Source: Blastococcus mobilis (lineage in GTDB: Bacteria > Actinomycetota > Actinomycetes > Mycobacteriales > Geodermatophilaceae). From it: 64,000 bases of DNA. Position numbers and translations under genes: made by a program. The stretch lies in NCBI RefSeq assembly GCF_900188025.1, contig NZ_FZNO01000011.1:102535-166534 (forward strand), in the 5' to 3' direction. The notes under the pieces are model-generated. The model saw only the letters and a program-made list of their open reading frames with translations. It searched no databases and was not told the DNA's origin. This document shows, piece by piece, positions 46,960-56,161 of this stretch (the stretch's first letter is position 1; each line of letters opens with the position of its first letter).

Positions 46960-48849
46960 ATGGCCGGGCGGGGACGCATCCGGGCCGCGGACATCGCGCT
47001 GGTCCGTGAGCGGTCCAAGATCGACGAGATCGTCGGTGAGCACCTGCAGCTGAAGCGTGCCGGCGGCGGCAGCCTCAAGGGGCTCTGTCCATTCCACGAC
47101 GAGAAGTCACCGTCGTTCCAGGTCACCCCGTCGCGCGGACTCTGGCACTGCTTCGGGTGCGGGATGGGCGGTGATGTCATCAGCTTCGTGCAGCAGATCG
47201 ACCACCTCTCCTTTTCCGAGGCGGTCGAGCTGCTGGCCGGGCGGGCGAACGTCGAGCTGCGCTACGAGGACGACAGCGGCCGGGCCACCGGCGCCCCCGA
47301 CCGCGCCAACGTCGGCCAGCGCGCCCGGCTGGTCGCGGCCAACACCGCGGCCGCGGCGTTCTACGTCGAGCAGCTCGGGACGCCGGACGCCGCGCCCGCG
47401 CGTCAGTTCCTCGCCGAGCGGGGCTTCGACCGCCAGGTGGCCCTGGACTTCGGCTGCGGATTCGCCCCGGGCGGGTGGGACGCGCTGACCCGTCACCTGC
47501 GGGGCAAGGGCTTCTCTCAGGCCGAGCTGGTGACGGCGGGGCTGGCCAAGGAGTCCTCCCGCGGCACGCTCATCGACCGCTTCCACCGGCGGCTGATCTG
47601 GCCGATCCGCGACATCACCGGCGACGTCATCGGCTTCGGCGCCCGCAAGCTGATGGACGACGACCCGGGACCGAAGTACCTCAACACCCCGGAGACGCCG
47701 CTCTACAAGAAGAGCACCGTGCTCTACGGGATCGAGCGGGCCAAGCGGGACATCGCCAAGCGGCACCAGGCGGTCGTGGTCGAGGGCTACACCGACGTGA
47801 TGGCCTGCCACCTGGCCGGCGTGACCACGGCGGTCGCCTCGTGTGGCACGGCCTTCGGCGGGGAGCACATCAGCGTGCTGCGCCGGCTGCTGATGGACCA
47901 GGACGAGTTCCGCGGCGAGGTCGTCTACACCTTCGACGGCGACGCCGCGGGCCAGGCGGCGGCGATGAAGACCTTTGCCGAGGACCAGCGCTTTGTGGGG
48001 CAGACGTTCGTTGCCGTCGAGCCCAACGGCAACGACCCTTGTGAGCTCCGCCAGGAGCACGGCGACGCCGCGGTCCGCGATCTCATCGCCCGGCGAACGC
48101 CGCTGATCGAGTTCGTGCTGAAGACGACGCTGGCCGGCTACGACCTCGACACCGTCGAGGGCCGCGTCGCCGCGCTGGAGAAGACCGCCCCGCTGCTGGC
48201 CCAGATCAAGGACCACGCGCTGCGCCCGGCCTACGCCCGCCGGCTCGCCGGGCTGCTCGGCCTGCCCGACGAGTCCGACGTCATGGATCGGCTCCGGCGG
48301 CTGACCGGTGGCGACGGCGATGCCGGGCGCGGCAAGCCCCGGGCACGCGCTCCGCAGAAGAGCCCGGACGACGTGGCGGTCGAGGTGGAGCGAGAGGCGG
48401 TCAAGGCGGCGCTGCAGTGCCCCGAGATCGCCGGCCCGTCCTTCGACAGCGTCACCCCCGCGGAGTACACGCACCCGGACTACGCCGCCGTTGCCGCGGC
48501 GATCGCCGCGGCCGGGGGAGCCGCGGCGGCGACCACGACCGGGGCGGCGTGGATCGAGGCGGTCGCGCAGCACTGCGACCGGGAGAGTGCGCGGGCGCAG
48601 CTCACTGCTCTGGCCGTCGAGCCCCTGCTGGCGGTCGGGGAGAACGACGTCACCTACATCAACGCGCTGATGGCTCGGCTCCAGGAGATGTCCGCCGTCC
48701 GGCGGATCACCGCCCTCAAGGGACGGCTGCAGCGGATGAACCCGGTCGAGGCGGCCGACGACTACATGAAGGCGTTCAAGCAGCTGATGGATCTCGAACA
48801 GCTGGCGATCTCGCTGCGCAAACGGGCGACGGGCGGACTGACGCCGTGA
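46960..48849 (+). CDS. dnaG: DNA primase DnaG
   Basis: 629 residues. The CHC2 zinc finger is CPFHDEKSPSFQV plus WHCFGCG (about 43-67). The TOPRIM core shows VVEGYTDVMACH near 270 and FDGDAAGQAA near 325. The helicase-binding C-terminal domain occupies about 490-625. It makes primers for replication. The ATG follows GGAGGAGG. In actinobacteria it ends next to a small hypothetical gene, as here (overlap GTGA). Confidence 0.96.
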   Translation: MAGRGRIRAADIALVRERSKIDEIVGEHLQLKRAGGGSLKGLCPFHDEKSPSFQVTPSRGLWHCFGCGMGGDVISFVQQIDHLSFSEAVELLAGRANVELRYEDDSGRATGAPDRANVGQRARLVAANTAAAAFYVEQLGTPDAAPARQFLAERGFDRQVALDFGCGFAPGGWDALTRHLRGKGFSQAELVTAGLAKESSRGTLIDRFHRRLIWPIRDITGDVIGFGARKLMDDDPGPKYLNTPETPLYKKSTVLYGIERAKRDIAKRHQAVVVEGYTDVMACHLAGVTTAVASCGTAFGGEHISVLRRLLMDQDEFRGEVVYTFDGDAAGQAAAMKTFAEDQRFVGQTFVAVEPNGNDPCELRQEHGDAAVRDLIARRTPLIEFVLKTTLAGYDLDTVEGRVAALEKTAPLLAQIKDHALRPAYARRLAGLLGLPDESDVMDRLRRLTGGDGDAGRGKPRARAPQKSPDDVAVEVEREAVKAALQCPEIAGPSFDSVTPAEYTHPDYAAVAAAIAAAGGAAAATTTGAAWIEAVAQHCDRESARAQLTALAVEPLLAVGENDVTYINALMARLQEMSAVRRITALKGRLQRMNPVEAADDYMKAFKQLMDLEQLAISLRKRATGGLTP

Positions 48850-49421
48850 ACCTCCTGGACCACGTGAAGCGGCGGTTCGCACGGCCGCCGGAGCCGGTGC
48901 GGGTCGCCGTCCTGGCATCGACCGATCCGGACGAGCGGGTGCTGGCCTGGGGCACGCTCGCCCGCGACGAGGGGTGGTTGGTCGCCACCTCTCGCGGGCT
49001 GCGGAGGGTGCCGGCGGAGATCCCGTCCGTCGCCGATGCCGAAGTGCTGCCCTGGCACGAGGTCGCCGAGGCTCGCTGGTCGGCCACCAAGGACGGTGGG
49101 GGCTCCTTCCGGGTGACCGCTCTCCGGGAGGTCGAGCCCGGGGTGCAGGCCAGGCAGCCCGAGCAGCGCCATGTGCTCATCGACGCCGGTGACCTACCGG
49201 CCGTCGTACGTCGCCGGGTGAATCAGACCGTGGTGGCCAGTCAGCGGTCGCCGCTGCCCGGTGGGGGAGGGGTGCTGCTCGTCGCGCGCCGGGTCCCCGG
49301 GCAGGCCGTGCGGGAGTGGACCGTCGTCTTCGACGACGACGAGCGGCGCACCGACCCCGTGGCCCGCGAGGCGGCGCGGCAGAAGCTCGCCGATCTGGTC
49401 GCCGCCGACCAGCCGGACTGA
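48846..49421 (+). CDS. Conserved hypothetical protein downstream of dnaG
   Basis: 191 residues, soluble, no membrane segment. VRVAVLASTDPDERVLAWGT, a central EVLPWHEVAEARWSATKDGG, and VVRRRVNQTVVASQRSPLP suggest a two-domain alpha/beta protein; it resembles small actinobacterial proteins found after dnaG. The GTG overlaps the dnaG stop. No function can be assigned. Confidence 0.75.
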   Translation: MNLLDHVKRRFARPPEPVRVAVLASTDPDERVLAWGTLARDEGWLVATSRGLRRVPAEIPSVADAEVLPWHEVAEARWSATKDGGGSFRVTALREVEPGVQARQPEQRHVLIDAGDLPAVVRRRVNQTVVASQRSPLPGGGGVLLVARRVPGQAVREWTVVFDDDERRTDPVAREAARQKLADLVAADQPD

Positions 49422-49435
49422 GCCTTTCGGCTCAG
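49418..49435. terminator. Convergent hairpin (CTGAGCC-TTTC-GGCTCAG)
   Basis: A perfect seven-base-pair hairpin overlapping the stop of the gene at 48846, in the 28-base gap before the opposing YtxH-like gene. Confidence 0.6.
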
Positions 49436-49449
49436 CCCCGGAACCCAGC

Positions 49450-49659
49450 TCAGTGCGGCGTCTCGCTGCCCATCCGGGCGCGGAGCGAGGACAGGGCGTC
49501 GTCGGCCTTGGCCTGGGCGACACCGGCGATGCTCTGCAGGCGCGGGTCGTCCTTGGCGTGCTCCCAGCCGCGGCGGATCTGCTCGTAGCGCTCGCGACCG
49601 GCCTTGGAGCCGAGCACGTAGCCGGCGCCGAATCCGGCGAGAAAGGACAGCTTGGCCAC
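49450..49659 (-). CDS. Small YtxH-like membrane-associated protein
   Basis: 69 residues: an N-terminal glycine-zipper helix AKLSFLAGFGAGYVLGSKAG (about 2-21), then charged helices with RYEQIRRGWEHAKDD. GTG 49659 is taken because GGAGG is 6 bases upstream; an in-frame ATG at 49671 lacks a site. Such proteins associate with the membrane; the role is unknown. Confidence 0.7.
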   Translation of the reverse strand: MAKLSFLAGFGAGYVLGSKAGRERYEQIRRGWEHAKDDPRLQSIAGVAQAKADDALSSLRARMGSETPH

Positions 49660-49796
49660 GAGAACCTCCACGTCGGTCGATCAGGGCGGGATCACGCTAC
49701 CTGTGTTGTGCGCAACGCGAGACGGTGGGCGAGCCGGGCGGAGAGCGGCTGCGCGTGTGCGGTAGTCTCGTCGGGCCAGCGGGTCGCACCCGCTCG

Positions 49797-49869
49797 TCCC
49801 CCGTAGCTCAATTGGCAGAGCATGCGACTGTTAATCGCAGGGTTATTGGTTCGAGTCCAATCGGGGGAG
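49797..49869 (+). tRNA. tRNA-Asn (anticodon GUU)
   Basis: A complete 73-nt cloverleaf: acceptor TCCCCCG/CGGGGGA, D-stem GCTC/GAGC, anticodon loop CTGTTAA with GTT, T-stem ATTGG/CCAAT. CCA is not encoded (the 3' end is followed by CAAAA). A tyrosine integrase starts 110 bases downstream, so its 3' half is a likely attachment site. Confidence 0.95.
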
Positions 49870-49876
49870 CAAAACA

Positions 49877-49914
49877 AGCCCCTGACCAGCGGAGACGCCG
49901 GTCAGGGGCTTTTT
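49877..49914 (+). terminator. Intrinsic terminator of tRNA-Asn
   Basis: AGCCCCTGACC (49877-49887) pairs perfectly with GGTCAGGGGCT (49900-49910), followed by TTTT. A classic rho-independent terminator eight bases after the tRNA. Confidence 0.85.
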
Positions 49915-49937
49915 GCTTGTCTTCGGCGGAGCGGTGA

Positions 49938-49956
49938 GGCACTCTAAAGGCACTCT
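49938..49956. repeat. Two 8-base direct repeats (GGCACTCT) before the integrase
   Basis: GGCACTCT at 49938-49945 and 49949-49956, spaced 11 bases, one helix turn, between the tRNA terminator and the integrase start. Possible arm-type integrase or excisionase sites. Confidence 0.3.
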
Positions 49957-49979
49957 TTACCGGATGCCGGAGGTGCCCC

Positions 49980-51224
49980 GTGGGACGTCCGCCGCTGCCG
50001 CTGGGCACCTCCGGCAAGGTGCTCTATTTCGCCCAGCCGGGCGGGCAGGTCAAGGCCCGGGTCAAGTTCCGCGACTACGACGGCCGGGTCCGGCTGGTGT
50101 CCAAGACCGGGGCATCCCGGGCCGCCGCCGAGCGGGCCCTCAAGGCCGAGCTGACCACCCGCCGCGCTCCGGGCGGCACCGCGGCGCTCACTTCGGGGTC
50201 GCGGATGACAGCTCTGGCCGACGCGTGGCTGGCGGCCGATCACGGCTGGTCGACCGGCACCGAGCGCACCTACCGCTCGGTGGTGAGGACGCAGGTGAAG
50301 CCGGCCTTCGGCCAGCTGTGCCTGCGCGAGGTCACCCCCGGCGTGGTGGGCCGGGCGCTGTCGGCGATCGCGAAGAACAGCGGCCCCGGCGCGGCCAAGA
50401 CGGCGCGGGCCTGCCTGTCGGGCATGTTCGCGCTGGCCGTTGCCGACGGCGCCGTCGCGGTCAACCCGGTCCGGGACGCGCCGTCGCGGCTGAACACGGC
50501 CACGAAGAAGGCCCCGCGGGCCCTCACCCGCAGCGAGACCGCCCGGCTGGTCGAGCTGTTCCACAGCAGTTCCCACGCGGCCGAGCTCGATCTTCCGGAC
50601 CTCGTCGACTGGATGCTGGCCACCGGCTGCCGGATCGGCGAGGCGCTGGCGCTGCGCTACGGCATCAACGGCGACGGCCGACCGCTGCTGGATGCGGGCG
50701 CCGGCACGTGGGAGGTCAACGCCACCGTGGTCCGCGTCCCCGGGGCGGGACTGACCATCCAGCCGCGGCCGAAGACCGCCGCGGGCTGGCGGGTGATCGC
50801 TTTGCCGGACTTCGCGGTGCGGATGCTCCAGCGACGGCGCGCCGCGGCCGGCGACACCGCGGGTGAGCTCGTGTTCGCCGCGCCGCTGGCCCGGGGCCTG
50901 CGCGATCCGGTGAACGTCTCCGGGCATCTGCGTCAGCTGCTGGACTCCTTCGACTGCGAACGGTGCGCGGGGACCGGCTATCAGCTCGCCCCCGGTGGCG
51001 GGACGGCAGGCGCTCGACAGCGGAATCGCTGTGCCGAGGGGCCGTGGTCCTGGGTCACCTCGCACACCTTCCGCAAGACCGTGGCCACACGGCTGGACGA
51101 GGCCGGGCTGGCCCCGCGGCAGGTTGCCGACCAGCTCGGGCACGCCAATCCCTCGATGACCCTCGACGTCTACTTCGGCCGTCAGGTCGTCAGCGCCGAC
51201 GTCGCTCGTGTGCTGGACCGCTGA
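49980..51224 (+). CDS. Tyrosine recombinase/integrase
   Basis: 414 residues. The N-terminal arm-binding part (about 1-65) precedes the SAM-like core-binding domain (about 70-170). The catalytic domain shows Arg in GCRIGEALALRYG (about 221), HTFRKTVATRLDE (about 361), LGHANPSMTLDVYFGR (about 386-401) with the nucleophile Tyr. A Cys-rich insert (CERC...NRC, about 325-350) lies before the H-x2-R box, unusual for the family. GTG 49980 follows CCGGAGG. The arrangement next to the 3' end of tRNA-Asn indicates integration there. Confidence 0.9.
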   Translation: MGRPPLPLGTSGKVLYFAQPGGQVKARVKFRDYDGRVRLVSKTGASRAAAERALKAELTTRRAPGGTAALTSGSRMTALADAWLAADHGWSTGTERTYRSVVRTQVKPAFGQLCLREVTPGVVGRALSAIAKNSGPGAAKTARACLSGMFALAVADGAVAVNPVRDAPSRLNTATKKAPRALTRSETARLVELFHSSSHAAELDLPDLVDWMLATGCRIGEALALRYGINGDGRPLLDAGAGTWEVNATVVRVPGAGLTIQPRPKTAAGWRVIALPDFAVRMLQRRRAAAGDTAGELVFAAPLARGLRDPVNVSGHLRQLLDSFDCERCAGTGYQLAPGGGTAGARQRNRCAEGPWSWVTSHTFRKTVATRLDEAGLAPRQVADQLGHANPSMTLDVYFGRQVVSADVARVLDR

Positions 51225-51296
51225 ACCGACCCGACAGCGATCTGGGGGTCCTTCGGTGCGGCGCCGACGAAACGCATATCTCATGCCGCTGCATCC

Positions 51297-54200
51297 TCAC
51301 CGTCCCATCCGCGGACCGCGGCCGGGACGGTGCCCCAGGGATGGCGGCGGTGGCGGCGGCACCGGGAGGGCCGGTTCCGGCGCTCCCGACGGCTTCGCGG
51401 CTGTGCGGCCTGCGACCCGCTCGGCGTCAGCGCGGGCGCGCCAGGCGCCGCGTTCCTGGGTGAGCCGGTCGGCGGGCCGGGCGAGCAGGGCCGGCTCGGC
51501 CTCGAGCGTCGCGATGCGCGCCCGGGCGTCGGTGAGCTCCTGGTGGGTGGCGGCGATGTCGCGCTCAAGGTCGGCGAGCCGGCCGGCGGGCTCCGGGGTC
51601 CAGGCCACGGGTCCGAAGCGGTCGAGCCGTTCGTCGCGCTGGCGGCGCGCCTCGGCCAGGGCGCGCCGGCCCCGTTCATGATCCTTGTGGGCCGTCTCGG
51701 CGGCGGCGCGCAGCTGGGCGTGTTCGGGGTGGGCCTGTTCGGCGGCGCGCCGGGCTGCCGCGTCGAACGCTCTCCACAGCGCGGGTCGGTCGTCGAACCA
51801 GCTGGCAACGCCCGCGAGGTCTTTCGTGTCGGTGGGCAGTCCCGGCAGGTGCTGGCGCCACCCGTGGGCCCAGTCGGTGAGCTGCTCGCCGGCCCGGGCG
51901 ACCGCGCCCTGCCGCAGCCGGAGCCGGCCGGGCCCGTGGAGCACGACCGTCGCGGCCGCGTGCGCGGCGTCGCGTTCGCCGTCCCAGCGACGCAGCAACG
52001 CGTCGCGGAGCCGGTCGGCCTCTGCGGCGATCACCGCCGCGCTGGTCTCGACCCGTCGCGCTGCCTGCGCCGCGGCGGTGGCCGCCTGCTCACCGGCGGC
52101 CTCCAGCCTGGCCAGTTCGCCGGCGTGCGGAGCCTCCTGCGTGACCAGCTCACGCAGGAGGTCGCGCTGGGGCCGACTGAAGGCGAGCCGGTCCAGGCAG
52201 CGCCGCTCGACGGTCCACGCGGCACGCAGTTCGGCCAGCACCTGCTCCAGCGGGCGGGGGAGGGCGTACCGGGAGGCCTCGTCACCGGCCAGCCTGGCGG
52301 CGTGGGCGGGGCCGAGGTCGGCGCGGTCGCGGGCGAAGACGCCGAGCCACTGCTCCCGCGCCTCGGCGGCATCGGTGCCGATGAGGTGGGCGGTGTTCGC
52401 GTGGCGGCCGCGGGTCATGCCGACGTAGGCCGACGCGGCGCCGGTGTGCTCGCCGACCACCAGGTGCGCCGTTCCGACGGTCTCGCCCTGGGCGCCGTGC
52501 GCGGTGGTGGCGTACGCGAGTTCCACGTGCTCGCTGACGTAGTCGGCGGGCAGCACCCGCTGTCCCGGACCGGCCGGGGTGACAGCGGGGGCGACGAGCA
52601 GGCCGCCCCGGCGGCCGACGGCGGCGACGACCCAGGTGTCCCGGTTGGCGACATCCAGGTCGCGGTCGTTGCGGCGGGTGGCGACCCGGTCGCCGGCACC
52701 GATCCGTTCCCCGGCCCGGGTCACCACCACGTGCCGGTCGTCTACCCGCCCGGCGGCCACCAGCCGGTCTCGGATGGCGGCGTTGAGCTCGGCGGCCTGC
52801 TCGCCGGTGTCCACGACCACCGCGACGCGGCCCCCCGCTGCGTCCGATGCTGCGGCGGTCGCGGCGAGCGCCTCCCGCAGCGCGGCGGCGTCGGGGTGCA
52901 GCCGGACCTGGCCGCGCGCGAGCAGCGCGCCGAAGACCGCGCCGGGGTCGTCCCCGGAGCGCATGGCCAGGGTCAGGTCCGCGTAGCCGGTGTCAGGTGT
53001 CGTGCGACCGGCGGCGTCGGTGCGCACGAAGCGGTGCACAGCGACCAGAGTCAGGTACGCCTGGGCGTTGACCTGTCCGACGGCGAGGTCGAGCACGCCG
53101 CCGCGGCCGACCGCGGGCAGCTGGTGGCGGTCGCCGAGCAACGCCACGCGTGCCTGACTCTGATCCGCCACCGTCAGCAGCGCCAGGGTGGTGACCTGGT
53201 CGGCCATCCCGGCCTCATCGACGACGAGGAGGTCTCCCGGTAGCAGCTGGGCTGCCGGGTCCGGGCCGCTGTAGGCGCGGCCGGTGGCCGGGTCGGGATC
53301 GCCGACGGCGAGGCGGGTCCAGCGGCCGTCGTCGTCCCAGCGCCAGCCGTGCTGGTGGGCCAGCCACGCCGCCGATCCCGCCGCCGCACCCACCTCGGCG
53401 GCGGCGACCCTGGCAGCCTTCAGCGTGGGGGTGACAACGACGAGACGGCGACCTGACAGGTCGAGCAGGTCGCGGGTGGCGGCGAGGGTGGTGGTCTTGC
53501 CGGCACCGGCTGCGCCCTCCACCACGACCAGCGGGCGGTCTCCGGCGAGCGCGGCGACCACCGCGGTCTGCCCGGCGTCCAGCCGCTCCGCGGTTCTCGT
53601 GGCGGCAGCCAGGAGTGTCGGGTCGGTGTGAGGGGCGCCAGCAGTGGCGCGGGCGGCGAAGCGAGTGGTCAGCTCGGCCTCGACGGAGAGCACCGGCGTG
53701 GAGGTCCAGGCCCGGATGTGCTCGGGCACGCCGTCGCGGTCCAGCAGCGGGACGCAACGCCTCATGGCGCGGGCGGTGAGGTCCTCGGCCAGCTCGAGGC
53801 GCACGGCAGGCTCGACCACGACTCCGGCGGCGGTGATCAGCCGCTCCACCTCGCCGCGCACGTCGGCGGGGTTCCACGCTGACCTTCCGGCGGCCAGCCG
53901 GGCCAGCGCGCGTTCCACCAGCTGGTCCCGGTGAAGGGTGCCCACCGGGGTGGGCGTCACCGGGACCGGCTTGCCCGGGGCGCGGAAGCCGAGGTGGTAC
54001 AGCTCGGTCCGCCACCGTTCGTCCAGGCTCGTCCCGGGCTGCGGGGTGACCTTGTCGGGGCGGTCCTCCGCCCAGGCCCGGTGGTGCCAGGCGCGGCGCA
54101 GAGCCGGGCCGGGGACTTCACCGGGGTGCGCCTGAGTCCATTCCCGTTCGTAGCGGTTCATGTTGCGTCCGATTTGCGCCGCACGGCCACTCATGGGGCC

Positions 54201-54902
54201 CACGTACTCGGTGAGCTGCTGTATCTCTCCGGTACTGCTCTTGGTGTAGCCGTTTGCCGCGAACGCCGCATTCAATTCCGGGTCGCAGGCCATCGCGGCG
54301 TGCCCCATTCCGTTGAGCGCGTTGATCACGTCGCGGACGCCGACGGTGTGTAGACCGCGCCATTTCCCGGCGGCGAACACCCGGGACAGGAACTGTAGGT
54401 GCAGATGCCGGTGCGGGTCGTTCGCGCGGGAGGTGTGGTGCCGAATCGTGGCCGCCTCCAGCACCTGAAGCGGCACCTGCACTTGCCCTCCGCGCGGGCC
54501 GACCCGGGTGGTGGCGTGTTCCGAGAGCCAGGCGATGATCTGCTCCGCGGCGCGGTCCTGCGCCGCGTCGTACGCCTTCGCGATGTCCGGGTGTAGTGCG
54601 GCCGCCAGCGACCAGGTCTTCGGGCCGTTGACGACCACCTCGACGAACCGGACCGCGTGGTCGTCGTGGCGCAGCCGGCCGCGCGGCTCCCCGGTGGCCG
54701 GGTCCCGGCCGGCCACCCACCCCTCGTACGTCTCGCCGGTCAGCGGCGCGAGCTCCACCACCCGACGGTCGGTGGCGGTGAAGCGGCGGGCCACGCCGGC
54801 CCCTTCGGTCAGGTAGTAGTCATCGGCCCGGCCCCGGTCGGCCTCCACGTAGTGCCGCGCGGCCGCCGGTGTGCCGGCGTAGACCTTGAGCCCGCCGTGC
54901 AC
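51297..54902 (-). CDS. MobF-family conjugative relaxase/helicase (TraA/TrwC-like)
   Basis: A 1,201-residue two-domain protein. The HUH relaxase domain (about 1-330) has the metal site PHRHLHLQF after ATIRHHTSRAND, near residue 155. The RecD2-like helicase follows: Walker A VVEGAAGAGKTTTL near 470, Walker B LLVVDEAGMAD near 560, VTTLALL and ELAYATTAHGAQGETV motif VI near 800. The C-terminal 350 residues are coiled-coil-like with a Pro-rich tail. It would nick oriT and unwind one strand during conjugation. The upstream non-coding stretch 54903-55288 is a natural place for oriT. No T4 coupling protein or FtsK-like TraB is seen in the window. Confidence 0.9.
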   Translation of the reverse strand: MHGGLKVYAGTPAAARHYVEADRGRADDYYLTEGAGVARRFTATDRRVVELAPLTGETYEGWVAGRDPATGEPRGRLRHDDHAVRFVEVVVNGPKTWSLAAALHPDIAKAYDAAQDRAAEQIIAWLSEHATTRVGPRGGQVQVPLQVLEAATIRHHTSRANDPHRHLHLQFLSRVFAAGKWRGLHTVGVRDVINALNGMGHAAMACDPELNAAFAANGYTKSSTGEIQQLTEYVGPMSGRAAQIGRNMNRYEREWTQAHPGEVPGPALRRAWHHRAWAEDRPDKVTPQPGTSLDERWRTELYHLGFRAPGKPVPVTPTPVGTLHRDQLVERALARLAAGRSAWNPADVRGEVERLITAAGVVVEPAVRLELAEDLTARAMRRCVPLLDRDGVPEHIRAWTSTPVLSVEAELTTRFAARATAGAPHTDPTLLAAATRTAERLDAGQTAVVAALAGDRPLVVVEGAAGAGKTTTLAATRDLLDLSGRRLVVVTPTLKAARVAAAEVGAAAGSAAWLAHQHGWRWDDDGRWTRLAVGDPDPATGRAYSGPDPAAQLLPGDLLVVDEAGMADQVTTLALLTVADQSQARVALLGDRHQLPAVGRGGVLDLAVGQVNAQAYLTLVAVHRFVRTDAAGRTTPDTGYADLTLAMRSGDDPGAVFGALLARGQVRLHPDAAALREALAATAAASDAAGGRVAVVVDTGEQAAELNAAIRDRLVAAGRVDDRHVVVTRAGERIGAGDRVATRRNDRDLDVANRDTWVVAAVGRRGGLLVAPAVTPAGPGQRVLPADYVSEHVELAYATTAHGAQGETVGTAHLVVGEHTGAASAYVGMTRGRHANTAHLIGTDAAEAREQWLGVFARDRADLGPAHAARLAGDEASRYALPRPLEQVLAELRAAWTVERRCLDRLAFSRPQRDLLRELVTQEAPHAGELARLEAAGEQAATAAAQAARRVETSAAVIAAEADRLRDALLRRWDGERDAAHAAATVVLHGPGRLRLRQGAVARAGEQLTDWAHGWRQHLPGLPTDTKDLAGVASWFDDRPALWRAFDAAARRAAEQAHPEHAQLRAAAETAHKDHERGRRALAEARRQRDERLDRFGPVAWTPEPAGRLADLERDIAATHQELTDARARIATLEAEPALLARPADRLTQERGAWRARADAERVAGRTAAKPSGAPEPALPVPPPPPPSLGHRPGRGPRMGR

Positions 54903-55288
54903 TTATCAACGCCACCCAACAATGACCAACACGTCACCCCTAGAAACGACGATGGGGTCCGCGAAGCGGAGCCCGATCTACCTCTATTGGTAGCACCCGT
55001 CCCGTTCTTGGGAAAGGGCTTCCGCGGGGTCCGAGTAGATCACTTTCCGGGATCGCGCGAAGTGTCGCGATTGAGTCGTTGGAATGTGCTTGATAATGGT
55101 TGGGTATTCGAGCCGGGGAAACGTTGAGCGGCTGCGGGCGCGCACGCTGATCGGGGCGCCAGGGCGCAGCGTGTCGACTCGCGGAGCGACGGATGATTAT
55201 GTGATTTGGGCTCGAGCACGCAGCGCCCGACGTCGCGCGTGGAGGGGCCTGGGTGTCGGGCCCGGCGCGAAGGTCGCCAGACTGGGGC
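54903..55288. other. Non-coding, lower-GC stretch between relaxase and HTH gene; candidate oriT
   Basis: It contains hairpins CTACC/GGTAG (54978-54993), ATCGCG/CGCGAT (55052-55071) and a TCCGC/GCGGA hairpin (about 54958-54970). No coding frame is convincing. It lies directly before the relaxase start, where MobF oriTs often lie. Promoters for both flanking genes must also be here. Confidence 0.35.
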
Positions 55289-56001
55289 ATGAGGCAAGGC
55301 GGTGGAGGAGAGCTGGAGCGGGTTCGGGCGCTGCGGCAGCGGGGGTTGTCTCCGAAGGAGATCGCCCGCGCGCTGGGGCTGCCGCCGTCGCGGGTCACGC
55401 GGCTGTCAGGGCGGTGGCAGCGGAGGAGACCACCGACCCGACCCGGAGTCCGGTGGTGGAGTGCTGGGTGAGTTCCGGCTGGAGCGCCGGGCTGACCGTC
55501 ACCGGTCACCCCGAATGGCTCGACGAGCCGGGGGACGACGACGCCTCCTCCGGGCTGGTCGGGGTGCTGGTGGCCCGAGAGGCCGGCCGGAGCCGGGTCA
55601 GCGTCTGTGCCTGGCTGGTCGACGTCTACTGCCTGGGGGTCAAGAACGATCTGGGCCCCACGGTGACCTATCGCGCCGACCTGCCCCAGATCGTCCACAG
55701 CTTCTTCGCCGTGTTCGGGAGGCGGCGGGTGCCGGCGCCGCTGGAGCTGGCGCAGCACCTGGTGCTCGGGGCCGTGGACTACGCCGGCAGCCTGGGCTTC
55801 GAACCCGCCGCGGAGGCCGACTTCGCCGACACCCGCGGCCACCTCGGCCCGTGGGAGGGGTCGAGCCCGATCCGGTTCGGCCGAGATGGCAAGCCGTTCT
55901 TCATCTCCGGCCCGAACGACAATCCGCCCCGCATCCTCAAGCAACTCGAGCGCTCGGTGGGTGGGGGCAACTTCGACTACATGATCGGCGTGCCGGAGTA
56001 G
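55289..56001 (+). pseudogene. HTH-containing actinobacterial protein, interrupted by a one-base frameshift
   Basis: The N-terminus MRQGGGGELERVRALRQRGL with SPKEIARALGLPPSRVTRL is a helix-turn-helix; it sits in one frame to about 55402. The rest, VRAVAAEETTDPTRSPVVEC, WVSSGWSAGLTVTGHPEWLD and VVYCLGVKNDLGP-like blocks to GNFDYMIGVPE, is in another frame and begins long before with random translation. Inserting one G at CTG-TCAGGGCG restores RLVRAVAAEE and one 237-residue protein. The full-length HTH protein is a recurring actinobacterial family of unknown function. Broken gene or sequencing error; the C-terminal domain is otherwise well kept. Confidence 0.75.
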
Positions 56002-56126
56002 CAGGGGCGCACCGGACACCCGCCATCAGGAGGTCGCGGCCGCCTCGGTCAAGGTCAGCAGGTACGGGACTCCCTAGCGGTGTGCTCGTCGGTCATGGCT
56101 GGACCACCCGGCCGAGCCGAGCAGGG

Positions 56127-56161
56127 TGGCCGAGCCGGGAGGGGACCTGCCGGCTCGGCCA
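56127..56161. repeat. Inverted repeat GGCCGAGCCG/CGGCTCGGCC
   Basis: An 11-base arm pair around a 13-base loop, 126 bases after the HTH pseudogene stop; the left arm is also repeated directly at about 56110. It is likely a terminator. The surrounding 56002-56387 is otherwise without a gene I can support. Confidence 0.5.

Noticed and set aside
49840..49869. A second att copy inside the window
   Set aside because: I searched by eye for the tRNA 3' end (TTCGAGTCCAATCGGGGGA) in 50-64 kb and found none.
55084..55288. N-terminal extension of the 55084 frame as a real gene
   Set aside because: Arg/Ala-rich translation in lower-GC non-coding DNA; the true N-terminus is the HTH in the other frame.
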